Positions 26,536-38,940 of a stretch of 64,000 bases of DNA are shown one piece after another. A model generated the notes under the pieces. It saw nothing but the letters and a program-made list of their open reading frames with translations. It had not been told where the DNA came from and made no database searches. The DNA comes from Gordionus sp. m RMFG-2023 (Eukaryota > Nematomorpha > Gordioida > Chordodea > Parachordodidae): positions 22,756,846-22,820,845 of the forward strand of contig NC_088779.1 in NCBI RefSeq assembly GCF_954871325.1. The letters are read 5' to 3'. Numbering within the stretch: position 1 is the stretch's first letter; each line of letters begins with the position of its first letter. The position numbers and the translations under genes were made by a program.

Positions 26536-27045
26536 TATATATTTTACAAAATGATGTCTCGCCTGATTCTAATTTAATTTTATCAGGTGTTTCTTGTTAA
26601 AAACAAGTCAAAAATAATGAATTGGATAAGTAGTTATTCTTATTTTACCTTACTTACATGGTTTTATAATTATATGGTTCATATATTCTAATCATTTTTT
26701 ATTTTTAAATAATTTTTTTTTTATTTAATGGCTAATATAATTTTATTAAGAAAATATTAATTTTTTTATAAAATTGAATATTTAAAAAAAGTATACTGGA
26801 TTTATAATAAGTCTCATCTCTAGACGCCATTTTAATAGAACTCTTTTTTAAAAAAATGAACATTATTTCTCGCAATCACAACAAACTTTTACATTATGAA
26901 ATGAAAAACTTCATTAAATTATAAGGATGTCAACAAAACACTGCCAATTTCACGTCCAGTGATGAATGACCAACTATACATACAAAATATAAAAAAAATT
27001 ATCTTTACACTTCCCACACTATACACATATTTGGAATTAATTGGA
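26536..27045. other. AT-rich, nothing recognised
   Basis: No gene or repeat end seen. Confidence 0.5.
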
Positions 27046-27144
27046 TTAGATTTTCATTCTAAACTCGTAAATATTGGTGTCACGGAATCGGCCAACTAAT
27101 TTGGATTGCATCATAGGACCAAGTCGATATCTTACCAGCTTACG
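27046..27144 (-). CDS. Candidate terminal exon, unknown protein
   Basis: On the minus strand an acceptor-like AATTCAG is followed immediately by 32 sense codons and a TAA. The peptide, which includes KLVRYRLGPMM and GRFRDTNIYEFRMKI, is basic and has balanced composition, unlike random AT-rich translation. The surrounding 150 bases are GC-richer than the neighbourhood. In the same frame upstream an ATG (MASRLP) is followed by a TGA, so a splice at the CAG would be needed. I do not recognise the protein and found no sure partner exons. It may be chance or part of an unrecognised transposon. Confidence 0.25.
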   Translation of the reverse strand, partial: RKLVRYRLGPMMQSKLVGRFRDTNIYEFRMKI

Positions 27145-28464
27145 CTGAATTCACGGTAAACGCGACGCCATATTCTTAACTCACTATTTATTCGCATATT
27201 TTTGAATATTACGAGAAAAGCTAATTTTTTTTAATATGGTACAGAAAAATGAAGTGCGATCAAAATTCGAAACTCTTTTTGTATAAAGGACTAAATAGCT
27301 GTGAGGAAAAGGATAGCTAAAACAATATATAATAGCTGAGCAAGTTTATACAAACTTTTAATGAGTAATCAATTCTTTATTAATTAATTTCAACCAAAAT
27401 TTGGCGGTTCCAAAATTAGCGCGGGTTTATTTTATCTATTTGTAAGTAAAAAAATATTCTTTTCTTTTATCATCATAACTTGATCCTACTTTCCCTACAA
27501 CTATGTGGGCTCTTATATAAAATCTTTAAAAAATCTCTCTCCTAATGACGCTACTGATTCAGGCACTCTTCTATCAATTCGATTATCAATAGAACACACA
27601 AAACCATAAGAAAAAATTTATGGGTAATCATAAGTAATCTAAAAAACGATTATAACTTAGGGCAATGAATATCTATTTAAATTTTCCGATTCAGCTGTAT
27701 TTCTATATATGTCCTCAAGGGTTTCATTAAATTCTGTGTCTAGCGAATGATATCGCCGTATTTTGATGAAAGAAGATGACATACAAGGAATGAATATTTT
27801 AAGATTGAAAATTGATTAGAGGGTGTTACTTAATTTTAATATAGTATGCCTGACATCAACGGATGTTATTTAGATTTACCAGGGTTAATAAGAAGCACGA
27901 ATGACTAATTCCTATTTCCTCTTATGATTAGAGGGTTGTAGAATAGGCACACTTTCATAAAGCAATATGCCTTTTTTTCAAAGTAATATTTGTAGTTTGC
28001 ATGTTATTTTTAATTACTATTCCATCAAAAAATTTTATGAAAATATTTCGGATATATTTTTTTTCCACTCCAAAATCGCCCCTGTTCTTTTAACCCATTA
28101 ATGTTATAGGGGAAAAAAATGATGTAAATTCTCTAGTAGGGTCTAATAAACTTCAATTCAATATATCTCCATTTATATTTATTTCATTATTTTGTTTTTA
28201 TACCTAAATATATGATATAACTAGCCTTAAAACTTTATAAAATAATTATTGCTTTTACTAGCTAAGATAAAAAAAAATGGTGAGGATAATTATAACTTGT
28301 GCCAAATTTTCGAAAAAAGGGAATAAAAAAAATTTAACCCTGGATATTAAAGTACAAAAAAAATGGATATTAAAACTAAGATATTTCATAAAACTATTAT
28401 TTACTCATGAATCATGAAAAAAAATTCCTATTTTAACTAAGGTTTAAAAAAACTTATATACCTC
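27145..28464. other. Mixed sequence, possible hAT end, no sure gene
   Basis: At 27530-27556 the words CTCTCCTAATGACGCTACTG resemble the inverted terminus of the CAGKGGCGTCACTAG hAT family. At 27656-27766 the minus strand has an open peptide-like stretch (RRYHSLDTEFNETLEDIY) without recognised homology. No supported gene model. Confidence 0.35.
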
Positions 28465-28665
28465 TAGTGGGGTCCCACAGAACCCATGATGTCACGAAAT
28501 GCTTATATATTAAAAACTATACTAAACTAAATTAAATAAAATTTGGAATAGTTATTCCAAGTATTTAATTAAGCTTCTGAAGATTCACAATAATTAATAG
28601 CTTTAATGTAATATCAATTTCTAGCACGCCTGGGGTCCTATAAACCCAACTAGAATTTTGAAAAA
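28465..28665. mobile_element. Possible piggyBac-like MITE remnant
   Basis: CTAGTGGGGTCCCACAGAAC at the left and CCTGGGGTCCTATAAACCCA at the right resemble the GGGGTCC...GACCC ends seen in piggyBac-type elements. TTAA target sites are not in register, so the call is weak. Confidence 0.25.
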
Positions 28666-28804
28666 TTAAATAAGATTTATAATTATTTAAAAAGTCCACT
28701 TATTTAACATTAATAATTCGAATATTTCTATTTCATAAATAGATTATTTTTTTGTCGTATTAAAAATCTTTATATCTCGTCATAGCTCAACTAAATTAGT
28801 TAAG

Positions 28805-29606
28805 CAGTTGTCAAAAGAAACTTTTCAAATGGATCTAAATATGGATACATTGTCTGAAAGATACAGATACAATATTTATTTTACTTATGTAAAGTGTGCA
28901 TAATGGTTGATTTGAGATTTAATTGATAAAATTCAAATTTTTAGGTGAGCCAAAATATTATTGAGCTGATATCCCATTTATATACAAGTATATAATTAAA
29001 ATAGTGATTGCTTGATTCTAATAATTCATATACAAATATATAATTTAAATGATTATAAATAATTGTTAGATTTTGATAATTAAACTTAAAGTTTAACATT
29101 AGGGAACCGTTTATCTGTAAAGACATCTTACGGGGCACTTGACTGCAGAGTGGTTATTATAATTATTAAATAACAACTTCGTATTGGTATAATCATTAAA
29201 TATATTAAAATTCCGACACTTCTAAAAAATTATTAATAATTTGATGAGTGTCAAAACTTATATCAATATTTATATCATCTAAGGGATGACAAAAATATCT
29301 AATATTAAATTTGATTTCTTTTTAGAGATTGTTTAGAAATATTTATCTAAAAATTATGATATATTTTTTAAAATAAAATAAATTATAATATGAAATTTAT
29401 CATGTTGTCATTCATCTATTGCATAAAATAAAATTTGTCTGGTTCGTTTTTGTAATGAAGTAAAATTTTATCAAAATGTATCTAAAAAGTATTTTAAAAT
29501 AATAGATACAACCTTTAAAATAGTATCCAAATGTAGATACTTTTCATAAAACTGTATCAAGATGCAGATACCACATTTTTTTATTTAAATACTTTAACAA
29601 CTCTAG
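28805..29606. mobile_element. hAT-like non-autonomous element
   Basis: The left end is CAGTTGTCAAAAGAAAC, the right end ACTTTAACAACTCTAG. Both sides carry GATACAGATAC / GTATCCAAATGTAGATAC words as in 19868-21454. Flanking 8-mers do not match. The interior includes a partial duplication of a block with ATATACAAGTATATAAT. It is non-coding. Confidence 0.5.
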
Positions 29607-30402
29607 AATTTATTATACGAATTCATATTAATGTTATTTCACGTAAGTGTCCAAGTTGCCTAACTAAAATTAGTAACTAATTTTTTCGTGCACTAAATTA
29701 GAATTATATGTTATTCGTAAACTATTTATAATGAATATACACTTGAGTTTGCAATGATGTCAAAGCAAAAAATTTAACTTGAATTCTCTAATACCTCATA
29801 TGAACTCTTGAAAATAAATAAATATTGATAAATGTAATTCATATCCTATTTTACCAATATTCTTGGTGTTTTTGTCAAGGAATCCCTAAAATTTACTATA
29901 TTATTAGATAGAGAATTGGGCGAAATAAGTGATGATAATAATGAAGCCTTCTAACCTATAGTAGGCCATTACGATGGTCATTCTGCATAGCAATTGCATT
30001 GTCACACGGTTGCATAGAGTATAGCAATGTAAATAAACCTATCTCACTTTTTTAATAATCTAATTTCTTTTTAAACACTTAGGCGTGATTTTACCTATAT
30101 CTTGTTCTAAATTTATTTTTCATTCCGGAGATTTCTGATTTTTTAAATTTATTGCTTGGGTAATATTGTTTTATGTGGATAGATTTGTTTTTGTATAACC
30201 CTTAAAATATAATTTTATCTAAAAATAATAGGGGAGTGCTATATTTATCAAATTTTCATTATTATTTTAATTGAGATTATGTTTAAAAGAATAAAGTGAT
30301 AAAATTCTAATTGGAAATACCATGATTGATATAATAGGAGAATTCAAAACCCTGAAAATAAGTAAAATGTTGCTTTGAATTTTATTAGAATGGGATGTAA
30401 AT
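29607..30402. other. AT-rich, nothing recognised
   Basis: No repeat end or domain; a short open frame around 29895-29950 (LDRELGEISDDNNEAF) is too short to judge. Confidence 0.5.
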
Positions 30403-30734
30403 TAGTGATCTGCACCGGACCTAATTTTTTGAGCCTGGCCCGGGCCGAATTTTTTAAAGATTTTCTTACCAAGCCCAATCCCAAATAAAATAAATATATA
30501 GAAAAAGCAGCATGTCGCGTCTTTCTATAGGGTAGTTTGAAACCAATCAAACATGGCTTCTACTACTCACCCCTCATTGATTTTTTAAAATATTCTATTA
30601 ATAACTAAATTTATGGTGACTTGCTTCTTGCAAGGATTTTAAAATATATTAATTTATTCCATGAAGATAATATCATATTTAAAAATCCGATCCAGCGCGA
30701 CCCGATTGTCGGGCTAGGATTTACAGATCTCTAA
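30403..30734. mobile_element. hAT MITE, same family as 4142-4534
   Basis: Ends TAGTGATCTGCACC and TTTACAGATCTCTA are inverted repeats; flanks ATGTAAAT and ATAGAAAT agree at 6 of 8. GC-rich words (GCCTGGCCCGGGCC, GTCGGGCTAGG) lie near both ends. The middle differs from the 4142 copy. Confidence 0.8.
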
Positions 30735-32320
30735 TAGAAATTGGATAAATATTATAATTTACTTTAATTTCGTGTTCGTATTTTAAATTTGATGGATTTT
30801 ACCGAAGAGGGCAGATATCTGTGTATGTATTATTTTCAGACCATTCACTATTTAATTTTAGCCCTCACTAACTGAAATATTGAATGTTTCATTTATAAAA
30901 TTTGGCAGAAATGTGACAATAATTTCTTTAAAAAAATTTCAATTCATGAAACCATTATTTACATCAGCAGTTAAACACTTAATAAATTAAACATTTGTAT
31001 CTGCTCATATTCTTAAAAACCTAGCCTATCTCTTGAGAATTCATAAGACAGATGGCCACACTACAATCTCCTAGGAGGAAGGAAAATCTTAAATCTAGAA
31101 TTATACCTTGTCTTCTTTTTTATAATTTCGAGTCTTCTAACCTTGGCCAAAATTAGCGTAAACGAATTATTTGTCTGATATTCGATTCGATTCAATTTTA
31201 TTTAATTAAATACGAATAACATAATTATTCTCTAATTTGAGAATTGAATACGAATACGAATAAGGAAAATATATTATCTGACAAATATTTTTTTTTATCA
31301 ATCGAAATAATTTGTAAATATTTGAAATTATTCATAAATATTTATATATTTTAACATGTTTCTTGTGGAATTTTTTATTTTTTTTTACATTTTTAATTTC
31401 AATAATCTATTTCATTTTTGAAAATATTTTTAAAGAATTTAATTATCGACTCGAATATTCGACAATCAAATCTAATAACATTTTCATCATTCGTATAAAT
31501 AATGAATAATTCAATTATTAGATTCAAAAATATAAATCGAATACGAACAATATATACTAGATACTAGTTATTTTTGTAGGTATAGTCGGAAATCCAAAAA
31601 ATCAACAAATGCATAAATTTGAATAATTTAATTAATATCAACTAATGGCAATTTTTCTCTAGTTAAATTAAATTTAAAAATTAGACCTCAAAATCTTACA
31701 TTTTACCAATGAAACTAGATAAAAAAAAATTAATACACACAAATTGAACAAAAGAGCAAGCGGTGGCATAATATTTAGCGATACAAAATTTTTTTTTATA
31801 TAAGTTATAAGTAAGATGCCTTCATCCATATATAATTATTCATCTTTAGCGACTCGTGGTCAACAGATGCCAAAACTAGTTTATGTTTTCGATTTTTTAA
31901 AACTTTCCATAGTAATAGGTCCACAGTGTCTGCATAAACAGGTGAAAGGAGGGTGGGAGTCACTGGCCCCCATAAATTAATGATAGGTGCAAGGGGTAGC
32001 CTCCTAGAGGGGTAGGGAGTAAAAAATACTCTGGGGTTGGAGGTAATTTTCTCTATCTCACATAGATAATTAGTCCATTATAAGAAGTTTTATTTTTTTC
32101 ATCCTTAAGAAATCAAAGATTTACCGTTTTTTTTCTTGAGGGAGGGACTCTTTAATACATGAACACAATTTACAATTAATATTATCCTCACTAGCACTGC
32201 TCTCTTATATAATTGAAGGCATCTAATAGACCAATACAAATAACAGCTGATGAAATCAGATGTGTATATATTATAAATCGTTTTTTAATTATTATTTTAT
32301 AATTAATATTAAGCCTACTA
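30735..32320. other. AT-rich with a CGAATACGAAT repeat region, no gene
   Basis: Between about 31140 and 31570 words such as ATTCGATTCGATTC (left) and GAATACGAAC (right) recur in both orientations, suggesting a decayed hAT element with unfixed ends. About 31940-32040 is G-rich (AGGGGTAGGGAG). No coding was recognised. Confidence 0.45.
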
Positions 32321-34130
32321 CAGTGAAACGATACACATGTTTAAATATACTATAAAAGGGGGTAAACAAAATAAGATTTTATTTTTAATAGAATAAAGAT
32401 TGAAATTAAATATGGACAAGCAATTAATTAAGAAGATTAATAGTTGATTAATCATTATAAAAAAAATGTGTAATTTATGATGAAAAATGAATTTTTTTTT
32501 TTATTTTCTTTGAGAATGCTCAAGTAAGATATTTGATTAAATTTCATTTAAAATTCTAAATCATTTTTTGTAAAAAGTCTTTTTAATATTTTTTAGAATT
32601 TCTTAAATGTAATCTATTTTGTATATCCATTTATTTCGATAAAAATATGATAACACTATAAACTTTTATAATAATTTCGATAAATAATTAATACATAAAA
32701 AATATAATTATAATTTATCAAAATATTCTATTGTTCCATTGATGTTGGTACCTTTTTAGAAATTAAAAGAGTTAATATTATAATTATTAATACAAATCGA
32801 TTATAAAGATTACCTAATTAATCAGTTGCCCGCGATAACCCAACTCCAAATAGCTTTGCATGTGATTGTAAAAGTTAGTGAAATCATAAGGAATAAATCC
32901 GTGTAAGAGTTGAATAATATTCCTAACAATTTCATCTCTTGAATTAGGGCGGGGATTGATTGCTCTAAATTTATTTTTCAAAACTCCAAAAAAATTTTCA
33001 ATGGGATTTAACTGAGGTGAATAAGGTGGTAGGTATTCAATCCTACCTTTATAAGAATCGATAAGATGGCTTCTATGGATAGATGCATTATCCATTACAA
33101 TGATTGCATCTGGTGGTAGGATACTAATAAGCTCCGTCATAGAATCACGGAATAATAGCCCATTATAAGAGCTCCGTCTATTATTTTATAATGAATTACC
33201 CCTCCAATTCCGATTGTACAAAGGATACTTACATTTTTGCCCTTAGAGGATGGGATTTTTATTATTGGACGGACATTGTATGGCGCCCAGGCGTAGATTG
33301 GTACAACATGCAAGTTTATTCCAGTCTCATCTAAGAAATATAAATTTTCTCTTGGGATATTTAAGATCTTTGCACAATAAATTTGACGAATATTAATAGC
33401 CCCGGGAGTATTTCTTCTATCAGGCTCCTTGCCAGCCCTTTTTTTAGACCAACCAATATTTTTAATATATTTACTAATTGTGGTTTTTGTTTTTGGACTA
33501 CCAGGAGGTAACTTTTCTATTATCTCCTGAATAGTCAAAGTGTTATTATCCATTAATAGGCTTATGATACTTCTTTCAATAATGGAAGAATCTTTCTTTT
33601 TACTTCCTCTTTTTTGAATATTATATTCCTTTAAAGGATCTCCATTTATTTCTGGGAATGTATCCCGTCTAAATTTGTGAACAGATGCAGTAGACATTTA
33701 GACATATTTTGCTATGTCTTTTATTTTCATTTGTTGTTTTTCCGGCGCATTGATAACATTTTGGTAACTATATCTAATTTTTCTTTATTCCAATATTTGT
33801 GTATTCTTTTTGGTCTTTGAATTCTCGACGAAGATTGGGAGTTTTCATTTAAATTGGAAAAATTAGTATTACTATTGGATAATAAAGATTCTATATTAAA
33901 CATTTTTTTTTATTATTTAAGAAAAATTAAAAATAATTAATATGTAAGTATTTTAATTTTTTATTTTGAATTAAATTTTAACACATTTTTTTTATAATGA
34001 TTAATCAACTATTAATCTTCTTAATTAATTGCTTGTCCATATTTAATTTCAATCTTTATTCTATTAAAAATAAAATCTTATTTTGTTTACCCCCTTTTAT
34101 AGTATATTTAAACATGTGTATCGTTTCACA
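32321..34130 (-). mobile_element. Tc1/IS630-like DNA transposon with long inverted ends
   Basis: About 148 bp at the left (32321-32468, starting CAGTGAAACGATACACATG) is repeated inverted at the right (33983-34130) almost without difference, so the copy is young. A TA precedes the left end; the outermost two or three bases at the right have changed. The transposase lies between the arms on the minus strand. Confidence 0.9.
32814..33902 (-). pseudogene. Tc1/IS630-type DDE transposase, lightly broken
   Basis: The N-terminal reading starts at 33902 (MFNIESLLSNSN) and has a helix-turn-helix-like KIKDIAKYV / STASVHKFRR and a second SPKTKTTISKYIKNIGW. The catalytic core follows: first Asp in YFLDETGIN, second in IVMDNASIHRS, Glu in YSPQLNPIENFF. 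It binds and cuts its own inverted ends. Three breaks are visible: a frame change near 33740, a TAA at about 33699-33701 just before MSTASVHKF, and a frame change where the open frames 33137-33697 and 32814-33140 overlap. As read there are 30 residues between the second Asp and the Glu, fewer than the 34 usual in this superfamily. Family assignment is secure. Confidence 0.88.
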
Positions 34131-35419
34131 ACATTAAATAATTGAAATAAAAAATGGTGAAAATACAATAATTATAATAAAATGCAAAGTAACGCGAATT
34201 CTTTACTTGGGGGGGGGGGGGGGGGTACTTTGTTTTTGTAATGCGTTATCTACTACAGCACCACTTTTTAAACAAATAAGATAAAAAAAATATGACAATA
34301 TTACTAAAAAAAAATTATGTAGAGAAAGTGTAAAAAAGACTAAATCGACAAAGCCTAACCAAGCCTTATGAAAAAAACATGAAAATGATCAAAGAAAAAT
34401 ATTTTTTATTTACAGAAAATTTAAAAGTGTAGGTAAAAATTGAACAAAAATGGAAATTTTTCCCAATAGTTTATCCAATCTTTATATTATGTTATCTTTA
34501 TAAAATAATAATTTAAATCATTATAATAAAAAAATTTTTTTTACCTTATTAATTTTCAAATTAACCACCCAGATTATGGTACCAATTTTTTAATGAAATA
34601 TGTATATTCAATTTATATATTAAAAAAAATGTTTTAAAAATTATTTTCAGCATATTTATTAGTTTATTAATTGAGTAGATTAAAATTTATTATTAAAAGT
34701 GAGAAACATAATCTACCTTACAGAATATTCATAAGGATAATTAATTTATCTATTAGATAAGTTATTTTCGATTTCATTATTTTCTTAAATTAATTAAAGA
34801 ATTACATTTTTGCCTTATTAATTAATAGGCTTTTAAATTTTTTCTTGTTTAATTTTATGAAATTAGAAGAGAGGATCGAACTATGGCCCTAAAGGATGTT
34901 GGTGATATATCCAGAAATTTTATATATACTGGTTAATTGAAGTATAATGTAAATTAAAGATCCTAATTCTAATAGTCTTATCACTATTTTAACTAATAGT
35001 ATTATTAGTGTTAATTAGTGTTAAATAGAGATTAATTTTCAAAAAAGTATTCAGAAAAGTAAAATTAATCAATAAATTATATTGAAAATGTTTATTCAAA
35101 ATATCGATATAGAATTTTTTTAAAAACTAGAAGATAGGAAATTTTATATCCAATAGGAATTCTTTATGTTCAAGATCTGATTTGGAGTCTCCTAAAAAAC
35201 GACAAAAACAATTGAAATTCGATTATATATCCATTGATATATTAATAGTTTACTTATATTATATAGTCTGAAAATAAATTCAAAGTAATGAAATTTTACT
35301 ATTTTTCCTTTGTTTGCCGTTTTTTTTCTCCAAAATTACCACTAATTATAGTTTGAAATTAAAAATAAAAAACTCATACAAATAATCTTATTTTTTTGAA
35401 AGACTGAAAACATTTTACT
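34131..35419. other. AT-rich, no gene; poly-G run
   Basis: A run of 17 G lies at 34209-34225, rare in this AT-rich context. Nothing else was recognised. Confidence 0.55.
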
Positions 35420-35592
35420 CATGGGCGTCACTAGTCTTTACAATCTCAGGGGGCTAGAAAAATTATCTTCTTTTTTTATTTTTTAGCTAACATTATCTTT
35501 TTTTTGTATAAAAAATTCAAAATTTTCATGGGGCTTTTCAAATTTTCAGGTGGCTCGAGTCCCTGTGCCCCCCCCCACCAGTGACGCTACTG
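35420..35592. mobile_element. MITE of the CAGKGGCGTCACTAG hAT family
   Basis: The left end CATGGGCGTCACTAGTC is followed by TTTACAATCTCAGGGGGCT, almost identical to the left end of the element at 44247. The right end CACCAGTGACGCTACTG is its inverse. At 173 bp it is a minimal derivative. Flanks agree at about 5 of 8. Confidence 0.8.
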
Positions 35593-36639
35593 ACACTACT
35601 ACTTTTACTTATTTCTATCGCAAATTCTTGTTTAGAGAGCAAATTTAGCTAAAATATTTATGAGAACTGGCAAATTTTCAAAGAGAAGGAAAACTTCATC
35701 AAACCTCTCCCCCCTCCCTCTCGCTATGCCTCCAAAATTCAACTCAAGGTAATTGCCGTTACAACAGTTGATTTATTTAAATTTCTATTTGCTATTTACA
35801 ATCACACGACCTGTCAAATTTGACAGATTAAATAAAACTGATTTAATTTTTATCAAAAAACCATTTATAATATATCTTAACCATAACCCATATCTCTAAA
35901 ATCTTTAAATATTCCATATTTCAGATACTTGTTTAATTTCAAATATACCATCCAATTTTTAAAAATTTCCTTCAGTTGAACATTCCTTAAGTCATTATGT
36001 TTAAAAAAAATTAATTATTATATTTTTTTTAAAAATAAATATTCAAAAAAAATATGATAGTAGTTAGATCTTCGTAATTAAACATAAGGATTTTTTTGTC
36101 AGAAAAAGAGGTGATTGATTAGTCTGGTTATTATAATATTTCTACTACTAAATGACATTTGTGCAAAAAGCCTTTTCGCTATTAAAATCAAAGAGAAATT
36201 TTTTTCTGTCGGTTATTTTTTTGCAAAAATTTCGGAAAAAAAAATTCAAAAAAAAAATAATAAAATTTTTTTATAAAGGAGGAGGGAGCGTCATATGGAT
36301 TGTTTAAAAAAATTATTTTTCGCCCCCTTTTTTTATAATAAATTAATTTTGCGACTTCATTATTATTTAGTCTGCCAATTCTGCGAAAGAAAGAATAAAT
36401 TTCGAATTTTAAGCGGCTAATGTTTTTTTTGAATGAGGTTACTGCTTAGGTCATTTAGAAAAGCATGTTAATTGTTGTCTCAATAAATCTATTTATGGAA
36501 CCATTCGTATTAGAATTCAATTTCTAATCGAAAGAATAATCATGTTTTTTAATTCGTACGAATAATTGATTGCCTAGGTGTTACAATTTATTTCCTTTCT
36601 AACACCAAATCGAAATATAAATTTATGATTAAATAAAAT
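35593..36639. other. AT-rich with a dispersed repeat
   Basis: 35760-35950 is the second copy of the dispersed repeat noted at 22840-23000. No gene seen. Confidence 0.5.
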
Positions 36640-37560
36640 CAGAAAGGATAAAAATAAGATATACATAATCGTTATTTTTTAAATTTTTTTAATTCAAATG
36701 AGTTAAAATTTATATTATTAACATGTAAAATTAAATTTTCAATAAAGATGAACTATAGAAGTGACAATTGTCATAATCGTTATTATTTACCTTTTTAAAT
36801 TTTATTTTGATGCAATAGGGTTAAAATATATTATAAACATGTTAAATTAATATTTCAATAAAGATGTACCATAGAAAAGTGGAAATCGAATAATCGCTAT
36901 TATTTAACTTTAATATTTTTAAGCAAAAGGGTAAAAAACATATATATTGAAAAACATATATATTGTAAACATGTTAAATTAAAATTTCAATATAAATATT
37001 CCATAAAAAAGTGATTATCATAATAGCCATTTTTTTTAACTTTTTTGAATATATTATAAACATGCCAAATTAAAATTTCAAAAGATGTACCATAGAAAAG
37101 TGGCATTGTCTTTATCATTAATATTTAACTTTTTTAAATTTATTGGCTCAAAAGCATAAAAATATATATTGCAAACATGTTAAATTAAAATTTCAATAAT
37201 GATGTACCATAAAAAAGTGACAATTATTATGTTATTATTTAACTTTTTTTAATTTTTTTGACGCAAATGGGTAAAATTCAATAAAGTATATTATAGAAAA
37301 GTGACAATTGTCATAATCGATATTATTTAACTTTCTAAATTTTTTTGACGTAAAAGGGCAGAAATATATAATGTAAATATGTTAAATAAAATTTCAAAAT
37401 AGATGTACCATAAAAAAGTGACAATTGTCATAATCGCTATTTTTTAACATTTTTGAATATTTTTGACGTAATGGGTAAAAATATATATTGTAAACATGTT
37501 AAATAAAATTTAATAAAAATCCATCATAGAAAAGACGATTGTGATAATCGCTAACCTCAT
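36640..37560 (-). repeat. Minisatellite array A
   Basis: Eight or so units, most about 115-120 bp with shorter ones near 83 bp. Each has ACATGTTAAATTAAAATTTC, then GATGTACCATAGAAAAGTG, then ACAATTGTCATAATCG and a T-rich end. The word GTGACAATTGTCATAATCG or a variant falls at 36761, 36879, 37012, 37097, 37217, 37299, 37418 and 37533. The same unit occurs in the opposite orientation at 40440-41200. I give minus relative to that array. Confidence 0.85.
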
Positions 37561-38723
37561 CTGAGCTTAGAAAGTTCTCAAATCTCAAAAATTACTAGTA
37601 TTTAAAAAGCCATATATATATAATATAAAAATAAAATATTTGCCTAAATAATTTTTTGTAATTCGCGAATGTTTTGTGATTCTTAAAATTTTACAATTGC
37701 GAAACTTTAATCATTTTAACATTAAAATTTTGTAATTAATGTAATTTTACGAGAAAAATATTAAATATAGAATTCTATTGGACCATTTATTTAAGAGTGT
37801 TCTGGAGAATCATAGAAAATAGGACAATCTTCCCAAACAAAATATCAATATCTCTTTGTATTTTTAATATATTATCAAACTACAAAATCCAGCAATTAAT
37901 TTTTTATTCCAAATGTCATAACATATTAAAATCAATGATTACAAATACTTAAAAATTAGTAAAAATATCTACTTCATTAAAAAGAACTTGATTTAAAAAA
38001 AATTTATCTTATATAAATGGATTCGGATTTCAACATTAAAATATATTTTAGCTTAAAACTATTATTATAGGGAACTACAGAAATGTTGATGTTGATAAAA
38101 TTTTATAAGATATTGTACACTACAAATAATTTATTTCGATCGGTTCTTTAAAAAACTTCTCTGATCAATGCGTAAGATGAAATAGAAATTTTTCAAATTC
38201 ATTATACAAAAATATAAATTTTAAGGATAGCGGTTTTTCCAAAATTTATGATAGTTGTGAAAGAATTTTTACGGGCCATTAAATTTAAAATAGATCTTAT
38301 AACTTGATAAATTATCATATTTTTTTCAAATAACATTTATTTTTATAAAGATAATAATTAGAAATATTGGAATAAAATGAGTGACATTTATATACAGAAT
38401 ATTAGTTTGTTTTAATTGTTTTGCAATAAACACCTATTGAAATTACATTACATGACTAGTACATCGTCTTAAAAAAGATATATATCTTATCTGCCTAACT
38501 AGGTATTTTTAGATCATGCCGAGGTTCAAGATAGACCGGATGATTACATGGGTTATTAATTTTATTTTTCAAATGATTCAATTTTATAATCATAATAATT
38601 CAACTTTTCAAGAGTTTTCATTCTAAATTTGTAAGCTAATATTATAAAATTTATTAAATGTCACTTATATAAATATATAATATGATGAAAGAAAAGATAT
38701 AGTATGTATTTTATAAGTAAAAG
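37561..38723. other. AT-rich, nothing recognised
   Basis: No gene or repeat end seen. Confidence 0.55.
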
Positions 38724-38940
38724 TAGAGTTGTTAAACGGCTCAGCCTATTTTTAAAAATGGCTAACTCATTATTTTATCCAGAAAAATATTATGCAAGCT
38801 TAAAGATCTTCCTCATAGATGGCACATAGGATTGAACATCTATTGGCGAAATCTCGACGCTTAGGTAATATTTTCCTGGCTTTAATGTTGAGTTAGCTGT
38901 TTTTAAAAATCGGCTCAAATCGAACCGTTTAACAACACTA
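38724..38940. mobile_element. Complete hAT MITE (TAGWGTTGTTAAA family), reference copy
   Basis: Ends TAGAGTTGTTAAACGGCTC and CCGTTTAACAACACTA are inverted. Flanks AGTAAAAG and AGTTTAAG agree at 6 of 8. Length 217 bp. Its inner repeats GGCTAACTCATTATTTTATCC and its inverse extend the arms. Relatives lie at 3402, 21588 and 57776. Confidence 0.85.

Noticed and set aside
27046-27180. Possible mitochondrial insertion, because a TGA falls where a sense codon might be expected
   Set aside because: The peptide is basic and hydrophilic, unlike mitochondrial proteins; no mitochondrial gene was recognised.
30344-30550. Minus-strand open frame of 68 codons
   Set aside because: Covers the left end of the MITE at 30403-30734; no domain.
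36640-37560. Regularly spaced repeats that could suggest a CRISPR array
   Set aside because: Units are over 80 bp long, vary in length, and the intervening sequence is itself repeated; this is a eukaryotic minisatellite.
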